In this document: positions 37,207 through 50,059 of the stretch, one piece after another | Layout: the number at the start of each line of letters is the position of its first letter | Numbering within the stretch: position 1 is the stretch's first letter | From: Taenia hydatigena | Lineage: Eukaryota; Platyhelminthes; Cestoda; Cyclophyllidea; Taeniidae | Direction of reading: 5' to 3' | NCBI GenBank assembly: GCA_036345935.2 | Contig: JADWOT020000356.1 | Span: 1-64,000 of the forward strand | DNA: 64,000 nucleotides | Notes under the pieces: model-generated | Told to the model about the DNA's origin: nothing | Seen by the model: the letters and a program-made list of their open reading frames with translations, nothing else | Databases searched by the model: none | Made by a program: the position numbers and the translations under genes

Positions 37207-37620
37207 TTAGGCAAGCCGACTCCATGGTCTACGACCTGTCTGTTGGTCAGCATTGAAGACATGCTGGATCGGCGGGGTGGTGGTGCGACCTATGCTACTC
37301 TGCACTTTCCAATTCACCACACAGATCAAAACATCCTCCAGCCACACAACAACATCAAATTTGGGTACATTAACAGTTGTTATAGAAGGTTCCTTAAGAT
37401 GAGATTGCACAGAGTTTGGTGAGAGGGTTTGTCTTTGGTAGTGCCTACCTAGTGAAATTTGAAAGTCCCTTACAAAGAGTGCTGCTTGAATCCAACGAGC
37501 GGCACCTCTGCTACCACCATCGCCTCTATTGCGACCAAAATATGACGAGAGGTATTTAACGTAATTGAATGAACTATTCGACGCGTTGAGGATGTCAACA
37601 AACAGGAGGTTGAAATTCAT
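37207..37620 (-). CDS. Hypothetical 137-residue open frame
   Basis: A real ATG (37618-37620) opens a 137-residue frame with a balanced amino-acid mix, a Gly/Arg-rich patch near residue 35 and a hydrophobic stretch in the C-terminal half. No family is recognised, and there is no signal peptide or membrane segment. One or two frames of this length are expected by chance in 64 kb of this composition. A GTAGGC inside it could instead be a splice donor, making only the first part an exon. Confidence 0.2.
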   Translation of the reverse strand: MNFNLLFVDILNASNSSFNYVKYLSSYFGRNRGDGGSRGAARWIQAALFVRDFQISLGRHYQRQTLSPNSVQSHLKEPSITTVNVPKFDVVVWLEDVLICVVNWKVQSSIGRTTTPPIQHVFNADQQTGRRPWSRLA

Positions 37621-40049
37621 TGGTAATTATCTCGACCTAATCCACGTGATCGAGTATTTTGAATCACTTAAGAACAGGGATTAAAGTTAGCAGATAGTTT
37701 GAAAAGAGGCGTTAATTTGTACAACAAGGCAGCTTTAACGTTCCATCCTAGGTGGAGTAGAGAGTTCAAGCACTACTGCCTACAGCCTTCATGCCTCTGC
37801 CCAGCCACAGGCATATCCACACGGGGCCTCGCATTGTAGTTGTAAGTGTTTGCTGAATCACTTCTTTTGCTCCTGCTTATGCCATCACAATCGAGTGGTT
37901 TTATCCTCCTCTGTTGCGACCCCCGTGGATGTGGTCGTGCAATGATTGGAGAGAGGCACTCGCATGCCTAGACGTTTACTCCGACCTTGCAGAAGAACAA
38001 TTCTTAACAAAGACGTGACTTAGGGGTAATTAATCAGGTAAAAAATCTTAATTATATATAAGCCATCAGTGATCAGTGGGTTACTAATGCAAACAGGCTG
38101 AGGTGGTGATTCAAAGTGCTGCTCTCATCCCGCTTGAGTACGCATAGTTGTAGGTCGTTCACTAAAGCATATCTCGTAGCTGTACACCTGAGGAATCTAG
38201 AGCAAAGTGTGAATTCAATGCGATGAACGTTAAGCGTGCTTGATTTATCATGTTCTGTGCAGAGGTATAGGGGTCAAAAGGTTCGTCGCAGCTGCTATTA
38301 CGCTCTGGACCTCACAATTTTAAGTTCTATATTCTCTGGTAAACACATTACTACTCCCGTCCCTTCTGTTATGAAACGCTAATCGTTTTCAGTGGAATAA
38401 TGGTCACAACTTGGTCATTAGGCAAAGGAGGCCTTTGCCACTGTGCAACACTTGGTGGAGCGTGGTTAAAATATTTATGATTACAGGACGTAAGTGGCGG
38501 TGCATCCATTAACCTGTTTAATCGGACAGAGATTGTTTTCACTCTTCGCCGCAGTAAGAAAATGACAACATGGCTGGTACAAACAAGCCTCTAAGACCGA
38601 TCGTAGGAGTGACCTATATTAGACTCCATTGAAAGTTGACTGTGATCGGCTTTGTGTGCAATAAAGAACCCCAAAATTACCTAAAGTAAATCGTGAGCAG
38701 ATGAACATTCATATCTGTATAATGGCAGCTTTACATTAGAGTAAATGCCAAAGTCCATGGATATCCTCCAACAGTCAATTGGCCTTTCATATCCTAAATG
38801 TTCACTCTCTTTTAGCAGAATTCAATAACAACCCTTTGTGAGCATCCTCCAGATCTACTGGCTAGCTCGTTCGATCAACGTTGGCGACATTGTGCCTCTC
38901 CATAACGCCTTGACTTTTGAAGTTCGTCCAGCCGATGGAAGAGGAGGAGAGTAGAATAGCCCACGCCGTCATCCCACTAAGTCGGTGAGTCATCTGTTGT
39001 AGCACTTTAAGGCCATGTTAGTGCCTTAACCAATCCAAGTAAAGTCATGCAAAAATGCGAACGAATCGAAATCGAGGGGTTTACACTTTTGGCTGACTGA
39101 ATGCATTACATGGGTACGTCACACACTGCCCTGAATGGTTCTGTGAAGTTTGATAATGTTGCCTCCTCACTTAGCGAAAACTTTAAAACTGATTTGTGGA
39201 ATGCGTTGTTAATCACCACACTTTGTTGAAAATTGCTCAAGTGCATTGAAGAACACTTAAATCGAAAGGATCTGCTTCTGACACCAGTCCATCCCATCAT
39301 GTGCCTTGCCTTTGTCAGGATGATTCCCAACATTTTCCATGCGATATGCCGAACCATATTTACTTTGCAGTGGGGACTACGCACGATTCACTGGTTCCTG
39401 CTCTGCAACTTTGACCTTTATTTCAAGGAAACTGACATCACACTCGTGGCAAACGAGAATTAAGAAGGGGTCTAATTGTATTTGCGGAGTACGACTTATA
39501 AAGAAGCAAAACGAGCATCCCTGAAGATGTTGAGATAAGTCGTGCTGGCGATATTTGTGGTTCTGCCCTGCTAGACATGCTAAGTGGGCATCTGCTTTTT
39601 TCACCGGTTGCACATTTATTCTTGTCTATTCTTTCCATCGCTTGTCTTTCTTTCATTGTTCTTATTTGCTGCTTGAGGAGTAACAAAGCATTCTTTTCCT
39701 TAAACACAAATGACGGTAGTATTTTGAAGATTTTGATAGTTGTGGCAAACGTCTGTGTGGCCCTATTAATTAACTCTAAAATTTACCTCTGACCACCTGC
39801 ATTGGCATTGCACCAGTGTGAATAGCTCGTGAAGTAAGAACATACAATTGCATCTCCTGTGAGCAAGAGGTTCTTAATGGGGTTTATTTTAAAATAAAAG
39901 CAACCAAGATGAATAAAAAATGTGCTATCCTAACGTCGGTCTAACTGCAGAGCAAATTACGAATTGACTCAATTTTGTTAAAACAAAGGAGCTGATGCTA
40001 AGTGGATGTTTGCACTGTAACAAAGGTAAGTAGAAATGGCAAAGTTGGG
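37621..40049. other. Non-coding stretch before the 40-44 kb repeat cluster
   Basis: Open frames here are under about 95 codons and carry no motif. Nothing else stands out, apart from a sequence near 39.82 kb (GTGTGAATAGCTCGTGA) that recurs at about 41.68 kb, in both cases upstream of a copy of the repeat family described next. Confidence 0.5.
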
Positions 40050-40775
40050 AATTCATATGACTTGTTTTGTCCTAGGAAAAATGACTAGGATCGGCATTAC
40101 TGACCACAGGTTTAACTCCATGGTTACGCCTCCTAGACAGCAGAGCTAATAGCAGAGCATGGCGCTATTTCATTCTGACTGCCTTCAATACCAAACCGCA
40201 TTATGACGAAGACAACGTCTATCTTTACTGATATTCTGTCACATCTCCCCCTTTTTTAAATGAAACACATTCAAAAGGACAGTAACTGACCCAACGATTA
40301 TGAACCAGGGAATACATTCCCATTTCCACAAATGTTTTTCCGATGCCTTAAATTGCTGAACGAATCGCATCACAGTGTATTAACATCTTCATTCACATTG
40401 AAAACAGACTCTCGCTATCCCGTCTTCTCTCATTGCTAGTCACTGTGCTCGGCCTTATTTTACGGTCTCAGTTTGAGCACACTTTAACAATAGTCAGGAG
40501 AGGAGTGACGCGGGTATACAGGTTGAAGTGAGATATGCCAGCGCATAACTTGCCTCACTCAAAATGCATTCGCCCTTATCGTGCTGCTGTCGAATACTGC
40601 TTTGGTATGCTTCTGCTTATGCCACGAAATGTACAATCTGGTGTACATTTCAAAGGACCCTACAAGCAGAAACAACATTGTTAAATGAAGATGAGAAGGC
40701 GTTCCATTTGCGATATTCAAGTGTAGGCAAAGTGACGCGACGCCTCAAGTGGCACATAGCAGAGGCTAAATGAGG
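40050..40775 (+). repeat. Dispersed ~0.7 kb repeat, copy A (plus orientation)
   Basis: Shared landmarks, in order, define the family. They are a CTCCTAGACAGCAG core (40130s), a CACATCTCCC segment followed by GTAACTGAC (about 40.23-40.29 kb), GGTCTCAGTTTGAG followed by ACTTTAAC (about 40.47 kb), and AATACTGCTT then GCCACGAAATG (about 40.60-40.63 kb). The same order occurs on the minus strand at 43.68-44.35 kb and partly on the plus strand near 42.0 kb. Identity is perhaps 65-75 percent by eye. No protein or terminal repeats are recognised. Confidence 0.7.
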
Positions 40776-41989
40776 CACAAAAGGTGTCTTTTTAAATTTA
40801 ATGATAGCACAAGATGAGCGGAAGGAGGGAGGTGGGTGAGTATATTTTGTGTATGGATTCGTAAAGAGGACTGGCACGTCTGAAGGTTCTTGTTGTAGCA
40901 ATAAAATATGTCATTTCTTAGTCCATTGGCTTTGCCTATGCAAACAACAAGCTCAAATTGGCACAACTACCTTTGCAAATAACGACAAAGCAATAAAGAA
41001 GATTGATGGATTATTAATGGCTAAAAGCATGAATTCGCAAAACGTTCCGTGAACTGCTGTCTTGGGTCGTCTAAAGATGAGTAATGTGGAAAAAAGTATT
41101 CAGGCTTTGGCATTAGGTTTCTTACAATGGTCGCATTACAGACGAAATGCAGCGACTTATAGGGCGATGCTTGCTGGGCGCAATTAAATAAACTGCCTGA
41201 TTCTCATCGGATAGCATGGTTATCAGGACTATACCTGCTTATAGTAAGATTCCTTTAACTGACGTTCAGTAATCAATTTAAAAGAATCAATGACTTCTCC
41301 CACTAATTTTTTGACACTTCGACTTCGAGTTTATGCGCCTAAGGAAATAAATATAGGGTAGGTAGTTTTTCTATTTTACCAAGGGAAGATGCATTGCCCA
41401 TTTAATTCACTTGTTATTGAGGATAGAGAACCCTGCATTGGCCTAATGCTGCTTCGAAAATCGTCTGCCCCAAGCAAATTTTTTTAGCTTTATGCTACCA
41501 ACTTAGAAGTTACCATCGATTTTGAAGCGTTTGTAGATTTATGCAAATTCTTGGCCAGCAAATACCGAGAAATTTTGATAAGCATCGCAATGTGGGTTGA
41601 CGACCACGTACCGAAAACCCGATTTCTCCAATTCCACAACTACACAGTTTAATTTGCCACTACGCATTTACTGTCGGTGTGAATAGCTCGTGACGCGGGT
41701 ACATAACATCACGTTAATAGCTACTTCCAACAATGTCAGCACGGTGCCACTCGGAATCGGGGGACTAAGACAAATGCAAAAGATGTGCGATCGCAACGCT
41801 GGCTACAGATTAGACCCTTTCCATTGCAATCGCGTTTAATGTCCGTCAGCCGAGAAGCAGTGAAAAAGAATTGTACTGCACCTAATTAGACGAAACGACT
41901 GGATTTAATTGGAGGGAGTAGGAACGAGGTTTCAAATGTGGAACCCACATTAATGGTCAGGTGTGTGCTAAAATTAAACCAACAGGAAA

Positions 41990-42400
41990 TAAACATGTGA
42001 AGATGAGAATTTTATGGTTTATTCTGTCGTAGGCGAAACGAACGAGAGAAGCGCATTCGACTGCGGACTTAGCACCTTGCTGCTGCCTCCTAGATAACAG
42101 TGCCTTGTACACAAATGTTGCTAACTGCGCTCAGTACTACACCGCACCACGACCGAGTTATCACACACCCTCATTGACATTGTGACATACATCCTGCTTT
42201 TTGGGACTAAGAATATCAGAATGGAGCGCTACTAATGCATTAGTTAAAGCTCAAGAAGCAAGTCTCCATTTTTACTTGACTTGTTTGTCCCATACCTCCA
42301 GGTGCTCAGCCAATCACATTGACACGTACTAATACAATCATCCGCATCCAACTCAGCCTCTTCACTTCACTGCCTCGTCGTTCCTTGCTTATTTACGAGA
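41990..42400 (+). repeat. Dispersed ~0.7 kb repeat, copy B (partial, diverged)
   Basis: This segment carries a CCTCCTAGATAACAG core (42.09 kb), a GTGACATACATCCTGC segment (42.18 kb) and a CTCCATTTTTAC segment (42.27 kb). They are in the same order as copy A and on the same strand. It is more diverged and appears truncated at the 3' side. Confidence 0.45.
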
Positions 42401-43679
42401 GGGTGAGTTGAAAAATTGGGTGAGTCGGTTCCAATAAATTAAATAGCGAATCGGAAGTAAATGCTCAAGGTAGACAATCCTCTGGTCGTGTAGGTTTTAC
42501 AAAGATTGTGACCAAAATATGAATGAAGAATAAGAAGGCAACAACGATCCAAAATCTTGGCACGAAATTTCAGTCAGTGGCAATACACTTAGCTTCCTTC
42601 CATACAGTACAGGAATCGGCTATTTTTGTTGTAGTAGTGAGTATCTTTAAAACGGTAATATCCTCTCAGATTGTGCTTTTGACTCTTTGGCGATCTCTCG
42701 CTATCGTCGCCTCGAATTGTATCATTCAAGCCATTCATCGGGGTTCTTTGACCCACCGTTTGTCACTAAATTCTGTGTCGTAGATCCAGCATGGAAGTAA
42801 ATATTCTCACAACACCGTTTAAAGTGTTTTCAATAATAAGATTGCAACCAAATTTGAAGACCGAATGCTTTTGATGTTTCACCGACCATGGAGAGCCGTT
42901 AGTGCCTTATCAATCAAAATTGCAATGCTACACAACTCGTCTCACAATGCAGTGAAAGCATTGAGTTGACTCAGAGTGGAGAAGCATTTTAGTCGACAAT
43001 ATCTCCACAGGTCTTCAGGCGATACATCGATGCAGCGTTTGCGAACGCGCAGGAATTAATCCCTGCAAATTGTAGTTTACTAAAGTCAGCAATACAACCC
43101 AACTTTCTACAGTGTCGACGAAATCTACTGCGCTGAAACATTGGAAACAGGTTCTGAGTGAATGACTAAAAGGTTGCATTTGCAGCAGACCGAAGGGGAA
43201 TCGTTCCTGGTAGCAAGTAAATTAAGTGTCTCGGGTTCTGCCAGAAGGTGCAGTCATCGAGATCATCCCCGCTTCGAGTACACCTCCCTCAACTTCATTT
43301 CCTTAATCAATTTGTAGAGCACGACTCTGCTGTGAGGGCTTGCTGATCCCTACTTCGTCTCAAGAATTCTAAGCCAAGGAAAAGGGGTGTAAGACGGAAA
43401 ATTGGGAAGCGATTTAGGCACTTAGGTATGCTGGTCAGGAATAAAGTTTGTGCCCGTCTTTGGGACTGTCAGCCTTAGCTCAGCCAACGGACACCCATAA
43501 GTTTCTTTGTTTCATTCCTTCTGACAGTAATATCCTTTCTAATGTGACAAAATTTACCAAGAACCTGAAATTTGATTTTAAGATGAACGGATAGAATAGA
43601 GGAGCACGCAGGCACTTCATCTTATTGTGCCTCCAACGCGTAACACATTGACACTTCACTTCCCTTTACACGTATCTAG

Positions 43680-44350
43680 AGCTTGCTAATGGAGCGTCCT
43701 TCCATTTTGATTCAGCAAGGCCATTTCCACTTGTAACGTCCAATTTGCATTTCGTGGCGTAAAGGAACAAATACTGAAGCAGTATTGGATGGATGGAGTA
43801 GTAAGGCAGCACCAGAGACGACGAACGAGGTTTGGAGGTGAACAGTTAGGTGTCAGCATAGCTCGCATCAATTTATGAACCCACATCGTTGATTAAGCGA
43901 TAATTTTACTCGCTTCGTGACTTCCGTTAAAGTTTACTCGAACTGAGACTATAAAATGGGACCGAGCAAGTGGCTAGCCGTGAGGGAGGATGGGAGACTG
44001 AAGTGAAGAGGTCGTTTCGATGTGGTTGAGTGCCTCGAGGTATCGAGCATGCAAGTATGAACACCAAATTCAAGTGAAATTGAAAATGTGTTCTCTCGGA
44101 TCACAAATAATGCGTCAGTTACTCTCTCTTCTGGTGGGCTTCATTTGGGAGAGCAGGAGGTGTGTCAGAATGTCAAAGAGGAGGTATTTTATACTTGCTA
44201 ATGACGCAGTTTGGTGTTGAGGAAAGTCGTTATCGTTCAGTGACAAGCTCTGCTATTTGCACTGCTGTCTAGGAGACACTCCAATGTGTTGAATCCGCAA
44301 TCGGTTACGCCAAACCCGATGGCTTTCCTGTTGTTTTAAAGCCAGAATTC
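43680..44350 (-). repeat. Dispersed ~0.7 kb repeat, copy C (inverted)
   Basis: Read on the minus strand, this segment follows copy A through all its landmarks, from CTCCTAGACAGCAG near 44.26 kb to CGCCACGAAATG near 43.75 kb and AAGGACGCTCC near 43.69 kb. Copies A and C form an inverted pair about 2.9 kb apart. A 66-codon minus-strand frame here (43686-43886) is partly shared with copy A but is broken there, so I do not call a gene. Confidence 0.7.
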
Positions 44351-46569
44351 ACTTGCTATTGAACTGTGCAACCAATAGCATTCGCGTGCTTGTACCAATG
44401 GGTCTGTAACCTACCCTCTGTGGATTCGGTATAATAGTAAGTGTAGGAGTCCCTTCTGATCTTTTCTCACCCGTCGGTCTCTTCAGCGTTTAAGGTTGTG
44501 TACACAATGTTTTGCTGTGCAATCAGTGCTCCTCAGAGCACTGTTTTTTCATTCTTGTGCTACTCTGGCAAGCATATTCTCAAAAATGGAGGCATGCACG
44601 CTGCTTAAGCGCTGAGATACTGACCTCATCATGTTTGCAAGACTGATTGCGCTACTTGGGTAAAAGGCCTAGAATAATTGACTGTTTGAGTTACGATCAA
44701 CTTTGCTATTCCACGGTCTTATGCAGCGTTGCCCTTTATTTAGTTTGAAGCTTCATGCTTTTGATTCATTTACACTTTCATCCACCTTTTCGTCGAGCCA
44801 GAGGACTTGGCAACCAAAAGGTAATACTTTGGACGGATAGATGGAAGCTATTGAGTCTCCTAATTCTGCTCTGAGGTTTTTTCGTGATTTAGTAGCGGCC
44901 CTGACCTCGTCGATGCGATTATGTGGTTTGCTTGTGATGGTTTTGGGCTTCTAAGTCTCCACGAATTTCCAGAGTAGTTCGGTGGGCAAATCCTTTGTCT
45001 TACAAGGCAGATATGTGATGTTCATGGCCAGTATGTCAAAGCTGTTTGTGTGTTTGACTTAGGTCTCAAGACTACTGTGATCTCATGATACGTGGCGTAA
45101 TGGCTACGTCATGTATTGTCCTATTTAACTTCCATTAAGTAATCGCTGCAATAAAAGGTAGTGAGAAAGTCGTTTTGTATTTCAGGTTATCTGTGGTGAC
45201 AATATTGTCATCTGCAATCGAGCGCAAGACTGTCCACCCTCTACGCGTAAAATCGCACTGGCGTGTATCGTCTGTCCCTATGTGGCGAGGAGTTCCAGTG
45301 CCTCAGGACGACCCACGCTAGATGAACACTTCGACTGGATTGCGAGCGAATTCATGCGCTCCAGCAGATTGGAAAGAGCGTTTGTTATGCCGTAGAGAAG
45401 GATATAGGTCCCAATCGTGCATATGGCTTGATATATGTGCGAGACTTGGCCCAGTACTATGCGGGCCATCAGTCAGGCTGCCATCGATAAGGATTCACAC
45501 GTACGAACCCTCTTTAGGCTCCAAAGAAATGCTAAAGCTCACAGAAAAGGCATCAGGCCTGCCGCTGCGGCTAGTACGCCTTGGTACATCTGCTGGAACA
45601 CTATTGGATCGCTTAGCGATCAGCAGCACGCTGCAGATTTAGTTCTGCTCAATTGAGGGAAATAAGTCCTCACCTACCACATTATCACGCTGCTTATCTC
45701 GGATATCAAGGCCGCGAACTCGGGGGGTTGTTGGTGTTTGTCGTGCTTGCGAATCGTTCTGCTTTGAGGCGCAATTCTTGGTGAAGTCGCGTTTTCTGCA
45801 ACTCAATGCCATTGTCATATTGAAAGGTGTATGGATTGACTTCTTCGTAGACAACATTCCTCACTCAAGTGATAGTATTGCTCTCTTTCCATTGCGTGAA
45901 GGATTGGTGTGGTTCTTGCGTTGGAAATTACCACTTGTTAGTCTGGAGGCTGGTAGCGCTAAAGCCTGTCTCTCTTGCGCACACAAAAGCAAGGTGCGTT
46001 CGCATTCAATTCCAATAAAATGATGAAAATGCTAACGTACATGCCTCATGTCCAAGTGAATGCTGCGACATTCACGACAAGGGGATGAGTCTAGTGAAAA
46101 TAGATTAAAGGCATTAAATCTGTAGGTAGAATGAACAGAAAAGCTGAACTGTCGATTGCAAAGGAAGGTTTGGATGTAAATTCTATTGATAGATAAATGC
46201 GAAGACCAGGCCATCGGAAGCAAAGGAAGGTTTGGGTGAGAAAGCTATTGACCATGGAGTTGTTCCTTTCACCTTCTAGTATGGCAGTGACATCGGGTTG
46301 CAGAGGGCGTGTTTCACAAAGAACTGTGCCTCAAAGCAGAATGGTTCGTAAAGGCGACAACCACCAACCATCCACGGGATTGAAGTCTTGATACCGAGAC
46401 AGGCAGCGTTATAGTGTAGGAGGTGGAAATTTCGTCCCCATCAATTTGACAGAACTAAAACTACAGCGTGTTGCAATCACGAACAAACTCGACCGCGCCT
46501 TGAAGGGGTTTTCGAACATGAGGCCTGAGAAAAGCCATCGAATGGGCAGAGCTCTTGGGTGCTTGTTCC
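44351..46569. other. Stretch with GC-richer, exon-like but broken frames
   Basis: At 45.3-46.0 kb the sequence is richer in GC and several overlapping frames on both strands look protein-like. The most coherent is minus-strand 45706-45859, a charged helical segment ending in TGA. Neighbouring frames carry stops or would need a frameshift to connect. No domain is recognisable. It may be a gene remnant or a compositional effect. Confidence 0.35.
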
Positions 46570-46853
46570 AGCTCAGCAAGGAGAGCGTCGGGAACGACGC
46601 CTGAAAGAGGAGAACAGCTATGTAGCATTTTGGTTATTCGGACTGCCAAACTCGGTTTCGGTCACTTCTCGGGTGAGCTGCCTGAATATGTACACATGTT
46701 GCTCCAGTATTATGCCTTCTTTTATCTTTGAGGGGATTTCGGGATGCTACAATCATAAATATGCATTTGTTGGTTGTGTAAAGCATGCACGTTAGCGTAG
46801 GTCTCATAATTATAAAATGCAGCTAACAGAAAATGATGCGCGTTTTGTCCATC
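46570..46853 (+). repeat. Second dispersed repeat family, copy 1
   Basis: Landmarks shared with 49.45, 50.06 and 51.28 kb, in order, are an AGGAGAGCG/GACGC pair, GGTTATTCGGACTGCC, a CAGTATTATGCCTTCTTTT segment, a GGGATGCTACAATCATAAAT segment, and AATTATAAAATGC followed by TAACAGAA. Copies 1 and 3 also share ATGATGCGCGTTTTGTCC at the 3' end. All four copies lie on the same strand. No coding potential is seen. Confidence 0.8.
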
Positions 46854-46859
46854 CTCACC

Positions 46860-49439
46860 AATATGCTTAAAGCATCATTTCATCATTAGGTAGCAATTCC
46901 TTTGAAAGGGGTCTTCGTTCTCAGTTCCTTTAGGCTACGAGGTCTTACTTGTATCATTCGTTTATATTCCATACATGTAGATTAGAACATGGGTTATCTT
47001 AAGCCCAATTTTGCCACCTTTTTAAATGTTGAAGTCTACCGTGCATTATCAAGTAATGTGCTCGTAGAATCGCGGAACTGCATGTGCTGTAAGTTGTCAC
47101 TTCCCGCATCCTAAGTTAGTAACTAATAAGCTCGATAAAATGAAAGATTGGTAAGTGTCTAATGTAAACTAAATTTGCGAACACTTTTGCATGCCTTCGC
47201 TGCACCTTGATATACCCATGATCCTCATAAGCAGTAGGCGATTCTGCTTGTGCACAAGTAATGAAGTCGAGGAGATGAATGCGCTGTTGTTCAGTGCACT
47301 CATAAACAAGACAGATCTGCTTTAAGTCTTTAACACAATTCAAGCCAGGAGCATCAAATCTAAAAATAACATTTGTCTTTTGATAAAAAAATCTTATGAT
47401 TTATTTTGTTTAAAATAGCTTCAAAAAGTAATTCGACACACAGAAATGGAAATGCCGATTAAACTGAACGCATTTGCTGCAGCAATCATTGTTTGGGATG
47501 GAAGAATGAAATAGCCAAAGCCACAGTATGAAGCAAGCAAATTTGGTGCGATTTTCGTTACAATCCCGTTTAATGTCATTAATAGGGTGGCTGCGCATCT
47601 CTGCCACTTGTTGTGTTCCTACACTGCGAAATTATGACGTGAAAATGAATTGCGCTTTAGGTTGTGATGGAACCCATTTATTAATGTTGAATTTGCTGTG
47701 ATACAAGGACTTTACCGCAGATATTGCTTTCTCCAATTTCGCAATATTTACTCCACCAAATTTAGTCAAAGGATGAGATTTTAAATGAATAACCCTAACT
47801 CACCTGGTGCAATCCCACACGCGACTGACTTAAATTGTTTGCCTGTGGAGTACCATCCTTATGCTGTCATGCACCACAGAGGTGACGATTTTACAACATT
47901 TCATTATGCGGTCCTAAATAGACGTGGGCATAATCAGTGATTCTGCCACAACGTCTTATATTTGATCCACTCTCCATGAATCCTGCCACTTTCAATCTCA
48001 TCGAACGATTGTTCAGTTATGGAGAGACAAATCAGAGTTCTGATGACTCTGCTAATCGCACTTGGTGATTATAATGAATCAGGCTACAGGATGGATCATC
48101 TCAGATCACAAGTTTTGTCAACAATTATTACAATGTAGCGTTTTTGTGCAAATCGTCAAGATAACCGCACGGTCATGTCTAGTAGATGTAGGGCTAAAAT
48201 TTGCGGAGAATGAGCCTTCTTCTGAGTGATCTAGTTACTTATAGCTGTAGTAACTAATTGGGTGGTTATCATTGCATTCAGAGTTTATAAGGCTGCGCTG
48301 AGGGAAAGCACGACCGCCTGGAATATTCAGAGGTCAGGATTGAAGTTGAGGTTCTAAGAATGTAGATACGACTGCCCTTCTGGGACTGCAGATGTCTTTA
48401 GTCTAATTTGGCAGGTTTACCTTGACTTAATTACACGAATCAGAATTTAGCAGCTCTCTTTGTACTTTAAAGCGACAAAATGCATCTGAGATTTCTTTAC
48501 TATAGAACTTTGTCAGCCTATTTACAGTAGGCGATTTTTTAAAGTAATGGGTGGGTGATGCTTTGCCTCCACCAAATGGGAAGAATCCAAACCTCTGGCT
48601 AGGGATTCAAAATATAATTGCAAAATTTTGGGAACCTTCCATTGTTCGGGACAATTGCCCTTCCACGAAACGCTGCACATAATAAGTGTTTGATGACTCA
48701 GAATTCCATATTTGCAAGCGATTTTGCAAATGTTACAGGCATATAAGCAGTGTCTTGTGACATGTCTGCAGACGAAATAGGACACGATGTCCGAGCAGGG
48801 CTTAGGGACCACCGGCACGGTCCAGAGGACAGTCAGCTCGCCGAAGGCAGAAGGCGTACCCAAGTGGTCCCTCCATCACAGCTGAGATTAAAGCAAACAA
48901 CCCACCCATTACCCACAAACAGATATTTCCAACCAACATCGCTGATTAGGCATCCGCAAGTAAATACGTACACATCTGCAGTCAGTTTCACCCGCATATT
49001 TGTGTGCATGTTACATCCAAACACTAATGAATGCACGCTCATGTTAACGGTCACACGAGCAAGGTGCTGCATCTACACATCAGTAGACACATGCTTGTCT
49101 TTGGATTTAGCCACCAGCACCAATCAAATGCATCCAAACATCAAGAAAGGCTTGTCAGAAGTCATTGTTAGGGGTATAACACATCGATGTCCCTTCTAGT
49201 ACATATCAAACACAACTACATGCATATATTTGTAGCTAATGTGTTACACAAACACACGCGCATGTGATGCATTCTCACATACATACAATGGCATAGAAAA
49301 AATGCACAATATACGAAAATCATTGGTGCATAGATCAATTGCGCTATACAAATTCACCAACAAACGAGCGCATTGGTAGGCAATTTTACTAACGTGAAAT
49401 AAGCATCCACTAAACCACAAAAATACTATAACCAAGTTT
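46860..49439. other. Non-coding stretch between repeat copies
   Basis: No gene is supported. Near 47.48-47.75 kb, fragments such as CGTTTAATGTC and a GGAACCCA-like word followed by TTAATG occur in the same order as at 41.82-41.97 kb, suggesting one more diverged dispersed repeat. At 48778-48895 there is a GC-rich island with a 32-codon ATG frame (48787-48885), described in the findings. Confidence 0.4.
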
Positions 49440-49448
49440 ACCAAAATG

Positions 49449-49650
49449 CGAGAAGTAAAGAGGACTGTAATACCTTGTTTGCTCTGACTGCCGGTTTCGG
49501 TTACTTAGGTAACCATGTCGCCCTAGTCGGGACGGATGTCCACCGGGCTATACCGGTAGCCTCGATGCCTCCATTTGTCAAACATATATATATTCTGTTC
49601 CAGTATCATGCCTTCTTTTCTTTTCAAGGAAGTATTGGGACGCCACATTA
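49449..49650 (+). repeat. Second dispersed repeat family, copy 2 (truncated)
   Basis: This copy has the GCTCTGACTGCCGG segment, an ATATATATATTCTG segment, CCAGTATCATGCCTTCTTTT and GGGACGCCACATTATTA. It lacks the downstream AATTATAAAATGC part found in the other three copies, so it appears truncated. Confidence 0.7.
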
Positions 49651-50059
49651 TTAGCATCGGAAGGCGCACCCGACTTTAATGGGTTTCTACCCCGATTAAT
49701 AGCGCTTGTGACAAACTGAAGCGGTGGGAAAGGAGTGCATGTGTTACGGATGTGAGAAGCGCTGAGACCGACGTCCGCCTTCGGCATCTCTTCCATCTCC
49801 GTGTTCCGCACGTAAACTATTAACGATCAAAGCGACACAAATGGCGAACCACCTGGAAATGTTTCGTTGCGGAGATAGCCCTCATATACCTGCTTAAGGA
49901 GACCGGTGTTCTGACCTCTCCCTATGAACAAGCTTATGCTCGACGGAACTTCCTAGTCTAAAGTTAGTTGCCAAACTGAATGAAATTCTATATCCATTTA
50001 AACTGCTAAGAGAGCTCAGCACGGTTGTGGTCAATCATCTCCTTACTTGCGCTCGGAAT

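Noticed and set aside
45278..46000. Apparent degenerate gene on the minus strand, readable if TGA meant Trp or Arg
   Set aside because: All three frames look protein-like because the segment is GC-rich. Joining them needs several stops and a frameshift, with no domain to guide the choice.
48522..48863. Minus-strand frame with a Cys/His cluster resembling a C2H2 finger
   Set aside because: Spacing from the second Cys to the first His is 10 rather than 12, no second His is placed correctly, and a competing frame starts after a good acceptor.
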